In this document: positions 6,637-13,531 of the stretch, piece by piece
Position numbering within the stretch: the first letter of the stretch is position 1
Layout: every line of letters begins with the position of its first letter
Source: Reyranella sp.
Lineage (GTDB): Bacteria; Pseudomonadota; Alphaproteobacteria; Reyranellales; Reyranellaceae
Direction: 5' to 3'
Assembly (NCBI GenBank): GCA_004296815.1
Contig: SCVT01000612.1
Coordinates: 1-14,047, forward strand
Length of the DNA stretch: 14,047 nt
Notes under the pieces: model-generated
Seen by the model: only the letters and a program-made list of their open reading frames with translations
What the model was told of the DNA's origin: nothing
Database searches by the model: none
Made by a program: the position numbers and the translations under genes

Positions 6637-7470
6637 ATGCCGAACGTGCTGAGTGCGGCCCAGACGGCCGAGTTCAACGAGAAGGGTTTCACCTACGCGC
6701 GCGGCCTGTTCGCGCCCGACGAGATCGAGCTGCTGACGCGCGCCATGGAAGAGGATCCGGCGGTGCGCGAGAGCATCCTCGACCGCCGCGACGGCGAGGG
6801 CCGCTCGACCCGCATCGCCCTCTGGAACCGCGCCGGCGACAGCGTCTACGGGCTCGCCGCCCGCACGCGCCGCATGGTCGACACGTCGGCCGCCCTGCTC
6901 GGCGGCCCGGTCTACCACTTCCAGTCCAAGCTCACCGCCAAGGAGCCCGAGGTCGGCGGCGCCTGGGAATGGCACCAGGATTACGGCTACTGGTACTACA
7001 ATGGCTGCCTCAGGCCCGACATGCTCTCGGTCATGATCGGGCTCGACCGCACCAACCGCGACAACGGCTGCCTGCAGATCGCCACCGGCTCGCACAGGCT
7101 CGGCCGCATCGACCACACGCCGCTGTCGCCCACGCAGAACGAGGTCGACCCGAAGCGGATGCCGCACATCCTCGAGAAGTGCCCGATCGAGTATTGCGAG
7201 CTGGAAGCCGGCGACGCGCTGATCTTCCACTGCAACGCCATCCACCGCTCCGATGCCAACCGCTCGGCCAACCGGCGCTGGACCCTGCTCATCTGCTACA
7301 ACCGCACCGACAACGACACGATCACCAAGGCGGACGACCGCTACTTCGTGCCGCTCGACCCGGTCGACGACGAGGCGATCCGTCGAGCGGGGCTCCGCTT
7401 CGCCTCCGGCGACGGCCAGGAGCACTTCACCAGCCGGCCCTACGTGCCGGACCTCCGCAAAGCGTCATAG
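6637..7470 (+). CDS. Phytanoyl-CoA dioxygenase (PhyH)-family Fe(II)/2-oxoglutarate oxygenase
   Basis: The 277-residue product fits the double-stranded beta-helix PhyH family, which hydroxylates carbon centres using Fe(II), O2 and 2-oxoglutarate. The iron triad is visible as His113-Gln-Asp115 in Trp-Glu-Trp-His-Gln-Asp-Tyr, with the distal His203 in Asn-Ala-Ile-His-Arg-Ser-Asp. Arg213 or Arg214, ten residues later, is the likely 2-oxoglutarate carboxylate contact. Gly-Cys-Leu-Gln-x-Ala-Thr-Gly-Ser-His (144-153) is also typical. Ectoine hydroxylase-like relatives share this pattern, but no ectoine genes are nearby. The ATG has a GAGGAAG ribosome site (6628-6634) and lies 12 nt after the thiolase-like gene, so they are very likely co-transcribed. 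The context suggests hydroxylation of an acyl-CoA or a related organic acid. The actual substrate is unknown. Confidence 0.92.
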   Translation: MPNVLSAAQTAEFNEKGFTYARGLFAPDEIELLTRAMEEDPAVRESILDRRDGEGRSTRIALWNRAGDSVYGLAARTRRMVDTSAALLGGPVYHFQSKLTAKEPEVGGAWEWHQDYGYWYYNGCLRPDMLSVMIGLDRTNRDNGCLQIATGSHRLGRIDHTPLSPTQNEVDPKRMPHILEKCPIEYCELEAGDALIFHCNAIHRSDANRSANRRWTLLICYNRTDNDTITKADDRYFVPLDPVDDEAIRRAGLRFASGDGQEHFTSRPYVPDLRKAS

Positions 7471-7486
7471 CGGAGGTCGGGTCGCG

Positions 7487-7963
7487 GTGCTGGACGTTCG
7501 CAAAGCCGTTGCGTCCGACATCGCCGCCGCCGTCGACATGGCGGAGCAAGCCCGCCTCCGCTACCAGAAGTACCAGCCGAAATTCTGGCACAAGGCCCCG
7601 CAGTCGGCGGCCATGACCGAGCTGTTCTTCACTAGGCTGCTGAGCGAACCCGGCACGTTCTTCCTGGTCGCGACCGAGGGCAACCAGCGGCTGGGCTTCG
7701 TCATCGCGCGCAAGTTCCCCTCGCCGCCTGTCTACGATCCCGGCGGCGACACCTACCTGATCGACGATTTCTGCGTGGCCGAGCCGCACCACTGGCTGAC
7801 CACCGGCGAGGCGCTGCTGTCCCACGTTACGACGCTGATCCACGAGCATGGTGCCGCACAGATCCTGGTGACCTGCGCAGACCGCGACCTCGCCAAGGCG
7901 CAGACCCTGCGGCGTTCCGACCTCACCATCGCCTCCAACTGGTGGACGAAGCCGTTGACCTAG
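7487..7963 (+). CDS. GNAT-like N-acetyltransferase fold protein
   Basis: The frame is open upstream through the preceding gene, but the start is placed at GTG 7487 because GGAGG at 7472-7476 lies 10 nt before it and the product then begins like a GNAT domain: Leu-Asp-Val-Arg-Lys-Ala-Val-Ala-Ser-Asp (2-11). This gives 158 residues, the usual single-domain size. The Leu-Ile-Asp-Asp-Phe-Cys-Val (91-97) strand and following helix correspond to the beta-4/alpha-3 core, but the acetyl-CoA pyrophosphate loop (Arg/Gln-x-x-Gly-x-Gly/Ala) is degenerate, reading His-Trp-Leu-Thr-Thr-Gly-Glu-Ala (102-109). It may be a divergent acetyltransferase or a non-catalytic relative. It follows the PhyH gene by 16 nt and precedes the methyltransferase by 19 nt. 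The acceptor substrate is unknown. Confidence 0.72.
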   Translation: MLDVRKAVASDIAAAVDMAEQARLRYQKYQPKFWHKAPQSAAMTELFFTRLLSEPGTFFLVATEGNQRLGFVIARKFPSPPVYDPGGDTYLIDDFCVAEPHHWLTTGEALLSHVTTLIHEHGAAQILVTCADRDLAKAQTLRRSDLTIASNWWTKPLT

Positions 7964-7982
7964 ATGTGCTAGGGAAGCCGCC

Positions 7983-8624
7983 ATGAGCATCGCGAGCGAC
8001 GCCCGTTTCTGGGACCGGACTTCACGAAAGTACGCCAAGGCCGCGATCGCCGATCAGGCCGGCTATGAGCGCACATTGGATCGGACCCACGCCCTGCTGC
8101 GATCGAACGATCGTGTGCTGGAGCTGGGGTGCGGCACGGGCACGACGGCCCTGCGCCTCGCCGGTGGTGTGAAGGCCTATCTGGCGACCGACATCTCGGC
8201 GGCGATGATCGCCATTGCCGAGGAGAAGCGCGCTGCCGCTCCCGTTCCGGCGCTCGCCTTTCGCACCACTACCGCGGAGACGCTGGCGCAGGAGCCGGCA
8301 CGCTTCGACACGGTCCTCGGCTTCAACTATCTCCACCTGGTCCGCGATGTGCCGGGCACGTTGCGCGGCATTCATGCCGTGCTGGCGCCGGGCGGCCTGT
8401 TCGTCTCGAAGACGCCCTGCCTCGGCAACATGAATGCGCTCGTCCGCCTCGTCCTGCTGCCCGCCATGCGCGCGATCGGCAAGGCGCCCCATGTCAGCGT
8501 CTTCGCCGCGGCGGATCTCGACCGGGAGATACGCGCCGCGGGCTTCGACATCGTCGCTACGGAAGACCACTCGACCAAGGGCACAGAGGCGCGCCCCTGG
8601 ATCGTGGCGCGCAAGAAGGCCTAG
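7983..8624 (+). CDS. Class I SAM-dependent methyltransferase
   Basis: The 213-residue protein carries a clear Rossmann SAM-binding motif I, Val-Leu-Glu-Leu-Gly-Cys-Gly-Thr-Gly (45-53). An acidic Asp70 ends the second strand and would contact the ribose. Phe-Asp-Thr-Val-Leu-Gly-Phe (108-114) forms motif II, and Leu-Ala-Pro-Gly-Gly-Leu-Phe (134-140) the post-motif region. The start Phe-Trp-Asp-Arg-Thr-Ser-Arg-Lys-Tyr-Ala (9-18) is common in small stand-alone UbiE-like methyltransferases. The acceptor (small molecule, lipid or protein) cannot be assigned. The ATG follows an AGGGAAG ribosome site. It is the last gene of the plus-strand run and is convergent with valS, and its TAG stop shares CTAG with the valS stop. 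It could equally be a bystander unrelated to the upstream CoA genes. Confidence 0.88.
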   Translation: MSIASDARFWDRTSRKYAKAAIADQAGYERTLDRTHALLRSNDRVLELGCGTGTTALRLAGGVKAYLATDISAAMIAIAEEKRAAAPVPALAFRTTTAETLAQEPARFDTVLGFNYLHLVRDVPGTLRGIHAVLAPGGLFVSKTPCLGNMNALVRLVLLPAMRAIGKAPHVSVFAAADLDREIRAAGFDIVATEDHSTKGTEARPWIVARKKA

Positions 8625-11299
8625 GCGCCCAGCCGCTCCAGGGCCGCGCTCAGGCGCGCCTTGGTCTGCTCGGCCTGGCTGCGGCGCTCGCGCTGCTCCT
8701 CGACCACCTCTTCCGGCGCCTTGGCCACGAAAGCCGCGTTGCCGAGCTTGGCGTCGATCTTCACCACCTCGTCGGCGAGCTTCTTGATCTCCTTCTGCAG
8801 CCGCGCGCTCTCGGCCTTGAGGTCGATGACGTCACCCACAGGAAGAGCGTAGGTCGCCTCGCCCACCACGATCTGCAGCGACGCCTTGGGCGCGGCCGCG
8901 GCGGCTTCGACGCCTTCGATGCGCGCCAGGCGCTCGATGGCGGCGCGATGTGTGTCCAGACGCGCCTTCGTCGTCTCGTTGCCGCCGATCACCAGCAGCT
9001 TGAGCTTGGCGCCCGCCGGAACGTTGAGCTCGGAGCGCGCCGAGCGGATATCCTGGATCAGCTTCACCAGCCAGCCCATCTCCGAATCGGCCGCGGCGTC
9101 GGTCGCGGCCGGCGCCGGCCACGGCTGGCCGATCAAAGGGCCGTGCTCCGCGCGGTGGCCGAGCTTGTCCCACAGCTCCTCCGTGATGAAGGGCATCACG
9201 GGATGCATCAGCTTCACCGTCTCGCGCAGCACGTAGGCCGTGACGGACCGCGTCTCGTCCTTCTCCGGTCCGTCCGCGCCCTGCAGGATCGGCTTGCTGA
9301 GCTCGACGTACCAGTCGCAGACGATGCCCCACACGAACTCGTAGAGCGTGTTGGCCGCCTCGTTGAGGCGGAAGTCGGCCAGTGCCTTGTCGATCGCGGT
9401 GTTGGCCCGCGCCAGCTCGCCCAGCGCCCACTTGTTGACGGTGAGCTTTGCCGACGAAGGATCGAACCCCTTCGGCAACGCCGCGCCGTTCATCTCGGCG
9501 AAGCGCGTGGCGTTCCACAGCTTGGTCGCGAAGTTGCGCGCGCCCTCGACGCGGGCGGGTGCGAGCCGCAGCCGTCCGGCCTGCGAGGCGGCGAGCGACG
9601 TCATGGTGAAGCGCAGCGCATCGGCGCCGTACTTGTCGATCAGCTCCAGGGGATCGATCACGTTCCCCTTCGACTTCGACATCTTCTGGCCCTTCTCGTC
9701 CGTCACCAGCCCGTGCAGGTAGACGGTGCGGAACGGCACGTCCTTCATGAAGTACTGGCCCATCATCATCATGCGGGCGACCCAGAAGAACAGGATGTCC
9801 CAGCCGGTCACCAGCACGCTGGTCGGGTAGTACTTGGCGAGCTCCGGCGTCCTGTCCGGCCAACCCAGGGTCGAGAACGGCCACAGCGCCGAGCTGAACC
9901 AGGTGTCGAGCACGTCGGGATCGCGCTCCAGCGCCACGTCCTTGCCGTAGTGCGCCTTCGCTTCGGCCTTTGCTTCCTCCTCGGAGAGCGCCACGAACAC
10001 CTTCTTGTCCGGGCCGTACCAGGCCGGGATCTGGTGTCCCCACCAGAGCTGGCGCGACACGCACCACGGCTGGATGTTCTCCATCCAGCGGAAGAACTCC
10101 TCGCGTCCGCGCTCGGGCACGAACTTCACCCGGCCGTCGCGCGCCGCAGCGATCGGCTCCTCGGCGAGCTTCTTGGCGTCGGCGTACCACTGCTCGGTGA
10201 GATAGGGCTCGACCGGCACGCCGCCGCGGTCGCCGTAGGGCACCGTATGGACATGCGGCTCGATCTTCTCGAGCAGGCCCAGCTCCTCGATTTCTGCGAC
10301 GATCTTCTTGCGGGCATCGAAGCGGTCGAGGCCACGATACTTCTCCGGCCCGTTCTCGTTCACCCGTGCGAACTTGTCGAAGATGTTGATCGCTTCCAGC
10401 TTGTGCCGGCGGCCGACCTCGAAGTCGTTGAAGTCGTGCGCCGGCGTGATCTTCACCGCGCCCGAGCCCTTCTCCGGATCGGAATACTCGTCGGCCACGA
10501 TCGGGATGCGGCGGCCGACCAGCGGCAGGACCGCATGCTTGCCGATCAAGTGCTTCCACTTGGGATCGTCGGGGTGCACGGCGATGCCTGTGTCGCCCAG
10601 CATCGTCTCCGGCCGGGTCGTTGCGACGACGATGTGCTCGTCACTGCCCTCGATCGGATACTTGAAGTACCAGAGGCTGCCCCTCGTCTCGCGCGACTCG
10701 ACCTCGAGGTCGGAGATCGCAGTCAGCATCTTGGGATCCCAGTTCACAAGGCGCAGGTCCTTGTAGATCAGGCCGGCCTTGTAGAGATCGACGAACACCT
10801 TGAGGACGGCCTTCGAGAGCCCCTCGTCCATCGTGAAACGCTCGCGGCTCCAGTCGCACGAAGCGCCCAGCCGACGAAGCTGGCCTGTAATAGTCCCGCC
10901 CGAATAGGCCTTCCATTCCCAGACCTTGGCGAGGAACTCTTCGCGGTTCAGCAGCTTCTTGTTGGCGTCGCCCTTCGCTCCGCCCTCGACCGCGAGGCCG
11001 ATGCCCTGCTGCTCGAGATTGCGCACCACGACCATCTGCGTCGCGATGCCGGCATGATCGGTGCCGGGCTGCCACAGCGCGTCGTCGCCCTTCATGCGGC
11101 GCCAGCGGATCAGCACGTCCTGCAGCGTATTGTCGAGCGCGTGGCCCATGTGCAGGCTGCCGGTGACGTTCGGCGGCGGGATGACGATGCAATAGGGCTG
11201 CTTCGGCGATTCGGGGTGCGCACGGAAGGCCCCGGCCTGTTCCCATTCAGGGTAGCGGCGGGCTTCGATTTCCTTCGGGTCGTAGGTCTTGTCGAGCAT
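8621..11299 (-). CDS. valS: Valyl-tRNA synthetase
   Basis: This class Ia synthetase charges tRNA-Val with valine in the cytoplasm and edits mis-charged threonine. With the ATG at 11297-11299 it has 892 residues. That start is preferred over a GTG-type start nine codons upstream, which would place coding sequence in the terminator U-tract; the usual bacterial N-terminus Leu-Asp-Lys-Thr-Tyr-Asp-Pro begins here. Motifs in order: Pro-Pro-Pro-Asn-Val-Thr-Gly-Ser-Leu-His-Met-Gly-His (41-53, HIGH type); the editing-domain segment Ala-Thr-Thr-Arg-Pro-Glu-Thr-Met-Leu-Gly-Asp (226-236); Trp-Cys-Val-Ser-Arg-Gln-Leu-Trp-Trp-Gly-His (412-422); Lys-Met-Ser-Lys-Ser (539-543); the anticodon-binding domain from about 620; and a C-terminal coiled coil (about 825-890). 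The ribosome site is a modest AAGG. A terminator hairpin stands directly upstream. Confidence 0.98.
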   Translation of the reverse strand: MLDKTYDPKEIEARRYPEWEQAGAFRAHPESPKQPYCIVIPPPNVTGSLHMGHALDNTLQDVLIRWRRMKGDDALWQPGTDHAGIATQMVVVRNLEQQGIGLAVEGGAKGDANKKLLNREEFLAKVWEWKAYSGGTITGQLRRLGASCDWSRERFTMDEGLSKAVLKVFVDLYKAGLIYKDLRLVNWDPKMLTAISDLEVESRETRGSLWYFKYPIEGSDEHIVVATTRPETMLGDTGIAVHPDDPKWKHLIGKHAVLPLVGRRIPIVADEYSDPEKGSGAVKITPAHDFNDFEVGRRHKLEAINIFDKFARVNENGPEKYRGLDRFDARKKIVAEIEELGLLEKIEPHVHTVPYGDRGGVPVEPYLTEQWYADAKKLAEEPIAAARDGRVKFVPERGREEFFRWMENIQPWCVSRQLWWGHQIPAWYGPDKKVFVALSEEEAKAEAKAHYGKDVALERDPDVLDTWFSSALWPFSTLGWPDRTPELAKYYPTSVLVTGWDILFFWVARMMMMGQYFMKDVPFRTVYLHGLVTDEKGQKMSKSKGNVIDPLELIDKYGADALRFTMTSLAASQAGRLRLAPARVEGARNFATKLWNATRFAEMNGAALPKGFDPSSAKLTVNKWALGELARANTAIDKALADFRLNEAANTLYEFVWGIVCDWYVELSKPILQGADGPEKDETRSVTAYVLRETVKLMHPVMPFITEELWDKLGHRAEHGPLIGQPWPAPAATDAAADSEMGWLVKLIQDIRSARSELNVPAGAKLKLLVIGGNETTKARLDTHRAAIERLARIEGVEAAAAAPKASLQIVVGEATYALPVGDVIDLKAESARLQKEIKKLADEVVKIDAKLGNAAFVAKAPEEVVEEQRERRSQAEQTKARLSAALERLGA

Positions 11300-11310
11300 C
11301 TGTAGCCTTA

Positions 11311-11346
11311 TAAACAAAAACGCCACGGTTGCGGCACCGTGGCGTT
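11311..11346 (-). terminator. Rho-independent terminator between popZ and valS
   Basis: A perfect 11-bp inverted repeat (AACGCCACGGT at 11319-11329 and its complement at 11336-11346) encloses a 6-nt loop. Read on the minus strand, the stem runs straight into TTTTTGTTTA, a good U-tract, so it terminates transcripts coming from popZ. On the plus strand the A-rich side leads the stem and no U-tract follows, so it is one-directional. It lies 23 nt after the popZ stop and its U-tract ends about 11 nt before the valS ATG. Confidence 0.88.
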
Positions 11347-11369
11347 GGATTCTGCTTGGGTGCCTGGGG

Positions 11370-11963
11370 TCAGCGGCGGGTCAGCCGGGTAATCTCGCGT
11401 TCGACATAGCGCTCGACCATCGGCGGCAGGTTCTTGTCGAGCCACTCCTTCAGCATCGGCCGCAGCATCTCCTTCACGAGATCCTCGACCGTCTTGCCGC
11501 CGTTGCCGATCGTCGGGCCGGGGTCCTGCGCGGCAGGCTGCGGGACGCTGTCCTGGACAGCCTGGTTGAGCCGCGAGAAGGCCGAGCTGGCGGCTCCCGC
11601 CACGCCGGCGCCGACCAGCGACTCGCCGGGCGGCGGCTCGGTCGACGGCTGCGGCATCTCGGCCGCCCGCACCGGATCGATGCGCGGCAGCGGCACCGGC
11701 TGCGCGTCGGAGGTCGTCTTGGGATCCTCGACCAGATCGGTGAGCAGGAGCACGTCGTCGCGCGAGGGCTGCGGCGCCGAGCGCGGCGCCGGCGGCACGA
11801 CCGGTGGACGGCCCGAAGGATTGGCGGACGGGTTGGCCGACGGGCCGGCCGGACGCTGGCCCGCGACCTGCGCGCGCGCCTCGTCGTCGGAAATGATCTT
11901 GCGAATGGACGCCAGGATGTCGTCCATCGAGGGGTCGTTCGGGTTCCCCTTGTGGTCGCTCAT
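11370..11963 (-). CDS. popZ: PopZ-family polar organizing protein (DUF2497)
   Basis: The 197-residue product has the three-part layout of alphaproteobacterial PopZ. An N-terminal amphipathic helix, Ser-Met-Asp-Asp-Ile-Leu-Ala-Ser-Ile-Arg-Lys-Ile-Ile-Ser (12-25), is the conserved client-binding segment. A proline/serine-rich disordered middle (about 33-150) contains a short Pro-Ser-Ala-Asn repeat at 41-50. The C-terminal helices (about 157-197: Val-Glu-Asp-Leu-Val-Lys-Glu-Met-Leu-Arg-Pro-Met-Leu-Lys-Glu-Trp-Leu) mediate self-assembly. In Caulobacter, PopZ forms a condensate at cell poles that anchors ParB-parS and signalling proteins. This copy is slightly longer than Caulobacter PopZ, with the extra length in the linker. 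Its ATG overlaps the tolC stop as ATGA, indicating translational coupling, and a terminator follows its stop. Polar function in this organism is inferred from family membership. Confidence 0.93.
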   Translation of the reverse strand: MSDHKGNPNDPSMDDILASIRKIISDDEARAQVAGQRPAGPSANPSANPSGRPPVVPPAPRSAPQPSRDDVLLLTDLVEDPKTTSDAQPVPLPRIDPVRAAEMPQPSTEPPPGESLVGAGVAGAASSAFSRLNQAVQDSVPQPAAQDPGPTIGNGGKTVEDLVKEMLRPMLKEWLDKNLPPMVERYVEREITRLTRR

Positions 11964-13450
11964 CGCCCGCTGCCGCTGCTCGCCGGCGCGCTGCCGGCCA
12001 CGCCGGACTGCGTGGTGGCCGGCGGGATGTTGCCGGTTCCGGACTCGCCGCTGCTGCCCCAGCCGATCCAGCGCGAGCCGACATCCTTGTAGTAGCGCTC
12101 CTCGTCGTAATACTCGACGGGCAGCGCGAGCGTGCGCGCGGTCAGGCGGCCGATGCCCGAGAGCACGCCGTAGTACGAGACCTGCACGTCGCGGCGCGCC
12201 TGGATCAGGTTGACCTGCGCGTTCAGCAGTTCCTGCTCGGCGTTCAGCACGTCGAGGGTCGTGCGCGAGCCGACCAGCGCTTCCTGGCGCACGCCGTTCA
12301 GCGCGACTTCGTTGGCACGGACCTGCGATTCGAACGACGTCACGCGCGAGCGCGACGAGTCGAGCTGGCGCCAGGCGCGGATGACGTTCTCGGCCACCGC
12401 GCGCCGTGCGCTGTCGAGCTCGTTGCGGCGCTGGGCGACCAGCTCGCGGGCCGAGCGCACGCGCGACCATTCGCTGCCGTTCTGGTAGATCGGGATCGTC
12501 GCCTGCAGGCGCGCCGCGTAGGTGTAGTACTGGTCGGTCGGCATCTGCAGGTCGAACTGCTGCTGAAGCGCACCCACCAGGTTGACCTGCGGCAGCAGAT
12601 CGCCGACGGCATTGTTCACGCCGTAGTTCGCCGCCGAGATGCGATGCGCCGCCGAGACGGCGCGCGGCCCGGAATCCATGGCCAGCCCGACAGCCTCCTC
12701 TTCGGAGGACGGCAGACCGCCGATCAGCGGGATCTCGCCGAGCTTGCCCGGCTTCTTGCCGATCGTGCGCTGGAAGGCGGCCTCGGTGATGCGGACGTTG
12801 GCTTCCGCTTGCACGAGGTCGGCCTTGGCCAGCTCGAGACGCGCCTCGGACTGCGAGACGTCGGTGATCGTGAGCTCGCCGACCCGGAAGCGCTCGCGCG
12901 TGGCGTCGAGCTGCTGCACCAGCACGCGCACGTTGTTGCGGCGCGCATCGGCGATACCGATGTTCTGGATGAGGTCGGCGTAGGACGTGACCGCCGACAG
13001 AAGGACGGTCTGCTCGGTCTCGGCGAGCTGGGCGCGCTGCGCCTGGATGTTCGACTGCGCCTGCTTGGTCTCGGCCACCGTCTTGCCGCCGCGGAACAGC
13101 GGCTGGACCATCTGCAGGGTCGTGAACTTGCCGTTCAGCTGGAAGTAGGTCGCCGTCGTTCCGGCCGGGCCGGTGACCGGCGAGGTCGGGCGGAGGCTGT
13201 CGAGCTCGACCTTGTTGTACTCGACGCTCAGCGTGACGCGCGGCCGCCAGTTGGCGACCGCCTGGGCCAGCGTCTCGTCGGTCTGGCGCAGGATGGCGCG
13301 ACTGGCGAGGAGGTCCGGGTTGCTGTTGTAGGTCGTCGACAAGGCCTCGATCAGGCTCTGCGACCACGCGTTGGACGCACCGCCGAGCCCGACCGCCAGG
13401 ACACACGCAACCGCGCTGCGGACGTGCCTCAAGCTGGGCCGGATACGCAT
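11960..13450 (-). CDS. tolC: TolC-family outer membrane efflux/secretion channel
   Basis: The start is the ATG at 13448-13450 because GAGGGT lies about 9 nt upstream and the product then opens with a signal peptide. A GTG nine codons earlier is less likely. The 496 residues begin with a basic stretch and hydrophobic core, with probable cleavage near Ala-Trp-Ser (28-30). The mature start Ser-Leu-Ile-Glu-Ala-Leu-x8-Asn-Pro-Asp-Leu (32-47) and Arg-Gln-Thr-Asp-Glu (55-59) are typical of TolC. Two internally repeated OEP domains, rich in long Gln/Ala/Arg/Glu helices, give the trimeric channel-tunnel that works with inner-membrane pumps or type I secretion systems. No partner pump is in the window. 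The C-terminal tail (about 466-496) is Ser/Gly/Pro/Thr-rich and likely disordered. It is coupled to popZ by a 4-nt ATGA overlap. Confidence 0.95.
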   Translation of the reverse strand: MRIRPSLRHVRSAVACVLAVGLGGASNAWSQSLIEALSTTYNSNPDLLASRAILRQTDETLAQAVANWRPRVTLSVEYNKVELDSLRPTSPVTGPAGTTATYFQLNGKFTTLQMVQPLFRGGKTVAETKQAQSNIQAQRAQLAETEQTVLLSAVTSYADLIQNIGIADARRNNVRVLVQQLDATRERFRVGELTITDVSQSEARLELAKADLVQAEANVRITEAAFQRTIGKKPGKLGEIPLIGGLPSSEEEAVGLAMDSGPRAVSAAHRISAANYGVNNAVGDLLPQVNLVGALQQQFDLQMPTDQYYTYAARLQATIPIYQNGSEWSRVRSARELVAQRRNELDSARRAVAENVIRAWRQLDSSRSRVTSFESQVRANEVALNGVRQEALVGSRTTLDVLNAEQELLNAQVNLIQARRDVQVSYYGVLSGIGRLTARTLALPVEYYDEERYYKDVGSRWIGWGSSGESGTGNIPPATTQSGVAGSAPASSGSGR

Positions 13451-13475
13451 CGTTCTACCCTCATCTGTGGCAGGC

Positions 13476-13484
13476 ACCCTAGCA
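13476..13484 (-). promoter_or_regulatory. Candidate extended -10 element for tolC-popZ
   Basis: On the minus strand TGCTAGGGT reads as an extended -10 (TGn followed by TA-x3-T), and it would place a start site about 19 nt before the tolC ATG. No good -35 is seen 16-18 bp upstream. The element lies inside a tandem heptamer, AGGGTGC-T-AGGGTGC (13474-13488), which could instead be a regulator half-site pair. This 81-bp gap also holds the tolC ribosome site. I see no terminator for the upstream methyltransferase-like gene, so read-through into tolC is possible. Confidence 0.28.
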
Positions 13485-13531
13485 CCCTGCGGAACGGCAG
13501 TGGTAGTCCCGAAGCACGCGGGAAAACGCCC

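Noticed and set aside
4924..7425. Open frame of 833 codons on the minus strand across the thiolase-like and PhyH genes
   Set aside because: It is antisense to two well-supported enzymes and shows low-complexity Val/Arg/Gly/Asp composition with no recognisable motif.
7954..7976. Promoter for the methyltransferase gene built from TTGACC and CTAGGG
   Set aside because: The two boxes are only about 8-9 bp apart, far from a 16-18 bp spacing, and the gene is within a tightly spaced run.
8129..11305. Open frame of 1058 codons on the plus strand, opposite valS
   Set aside because: It lies entirely antisense to a complete valyl-tRNA synthetase and its composition (Arg/His/Leu/Asp-rich, no domains) is what GC-rich codon usage produces on the opposite strand.
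11370..13406. Possible 678-residue minus-strand protein ending in PopZ
   Set aside because: The N-terminal two-thirds is an out-of-frame shadow of tolC. The PopZ N-terminal helix begins at the internal ATG 11963, which forms the ATGA overlap.
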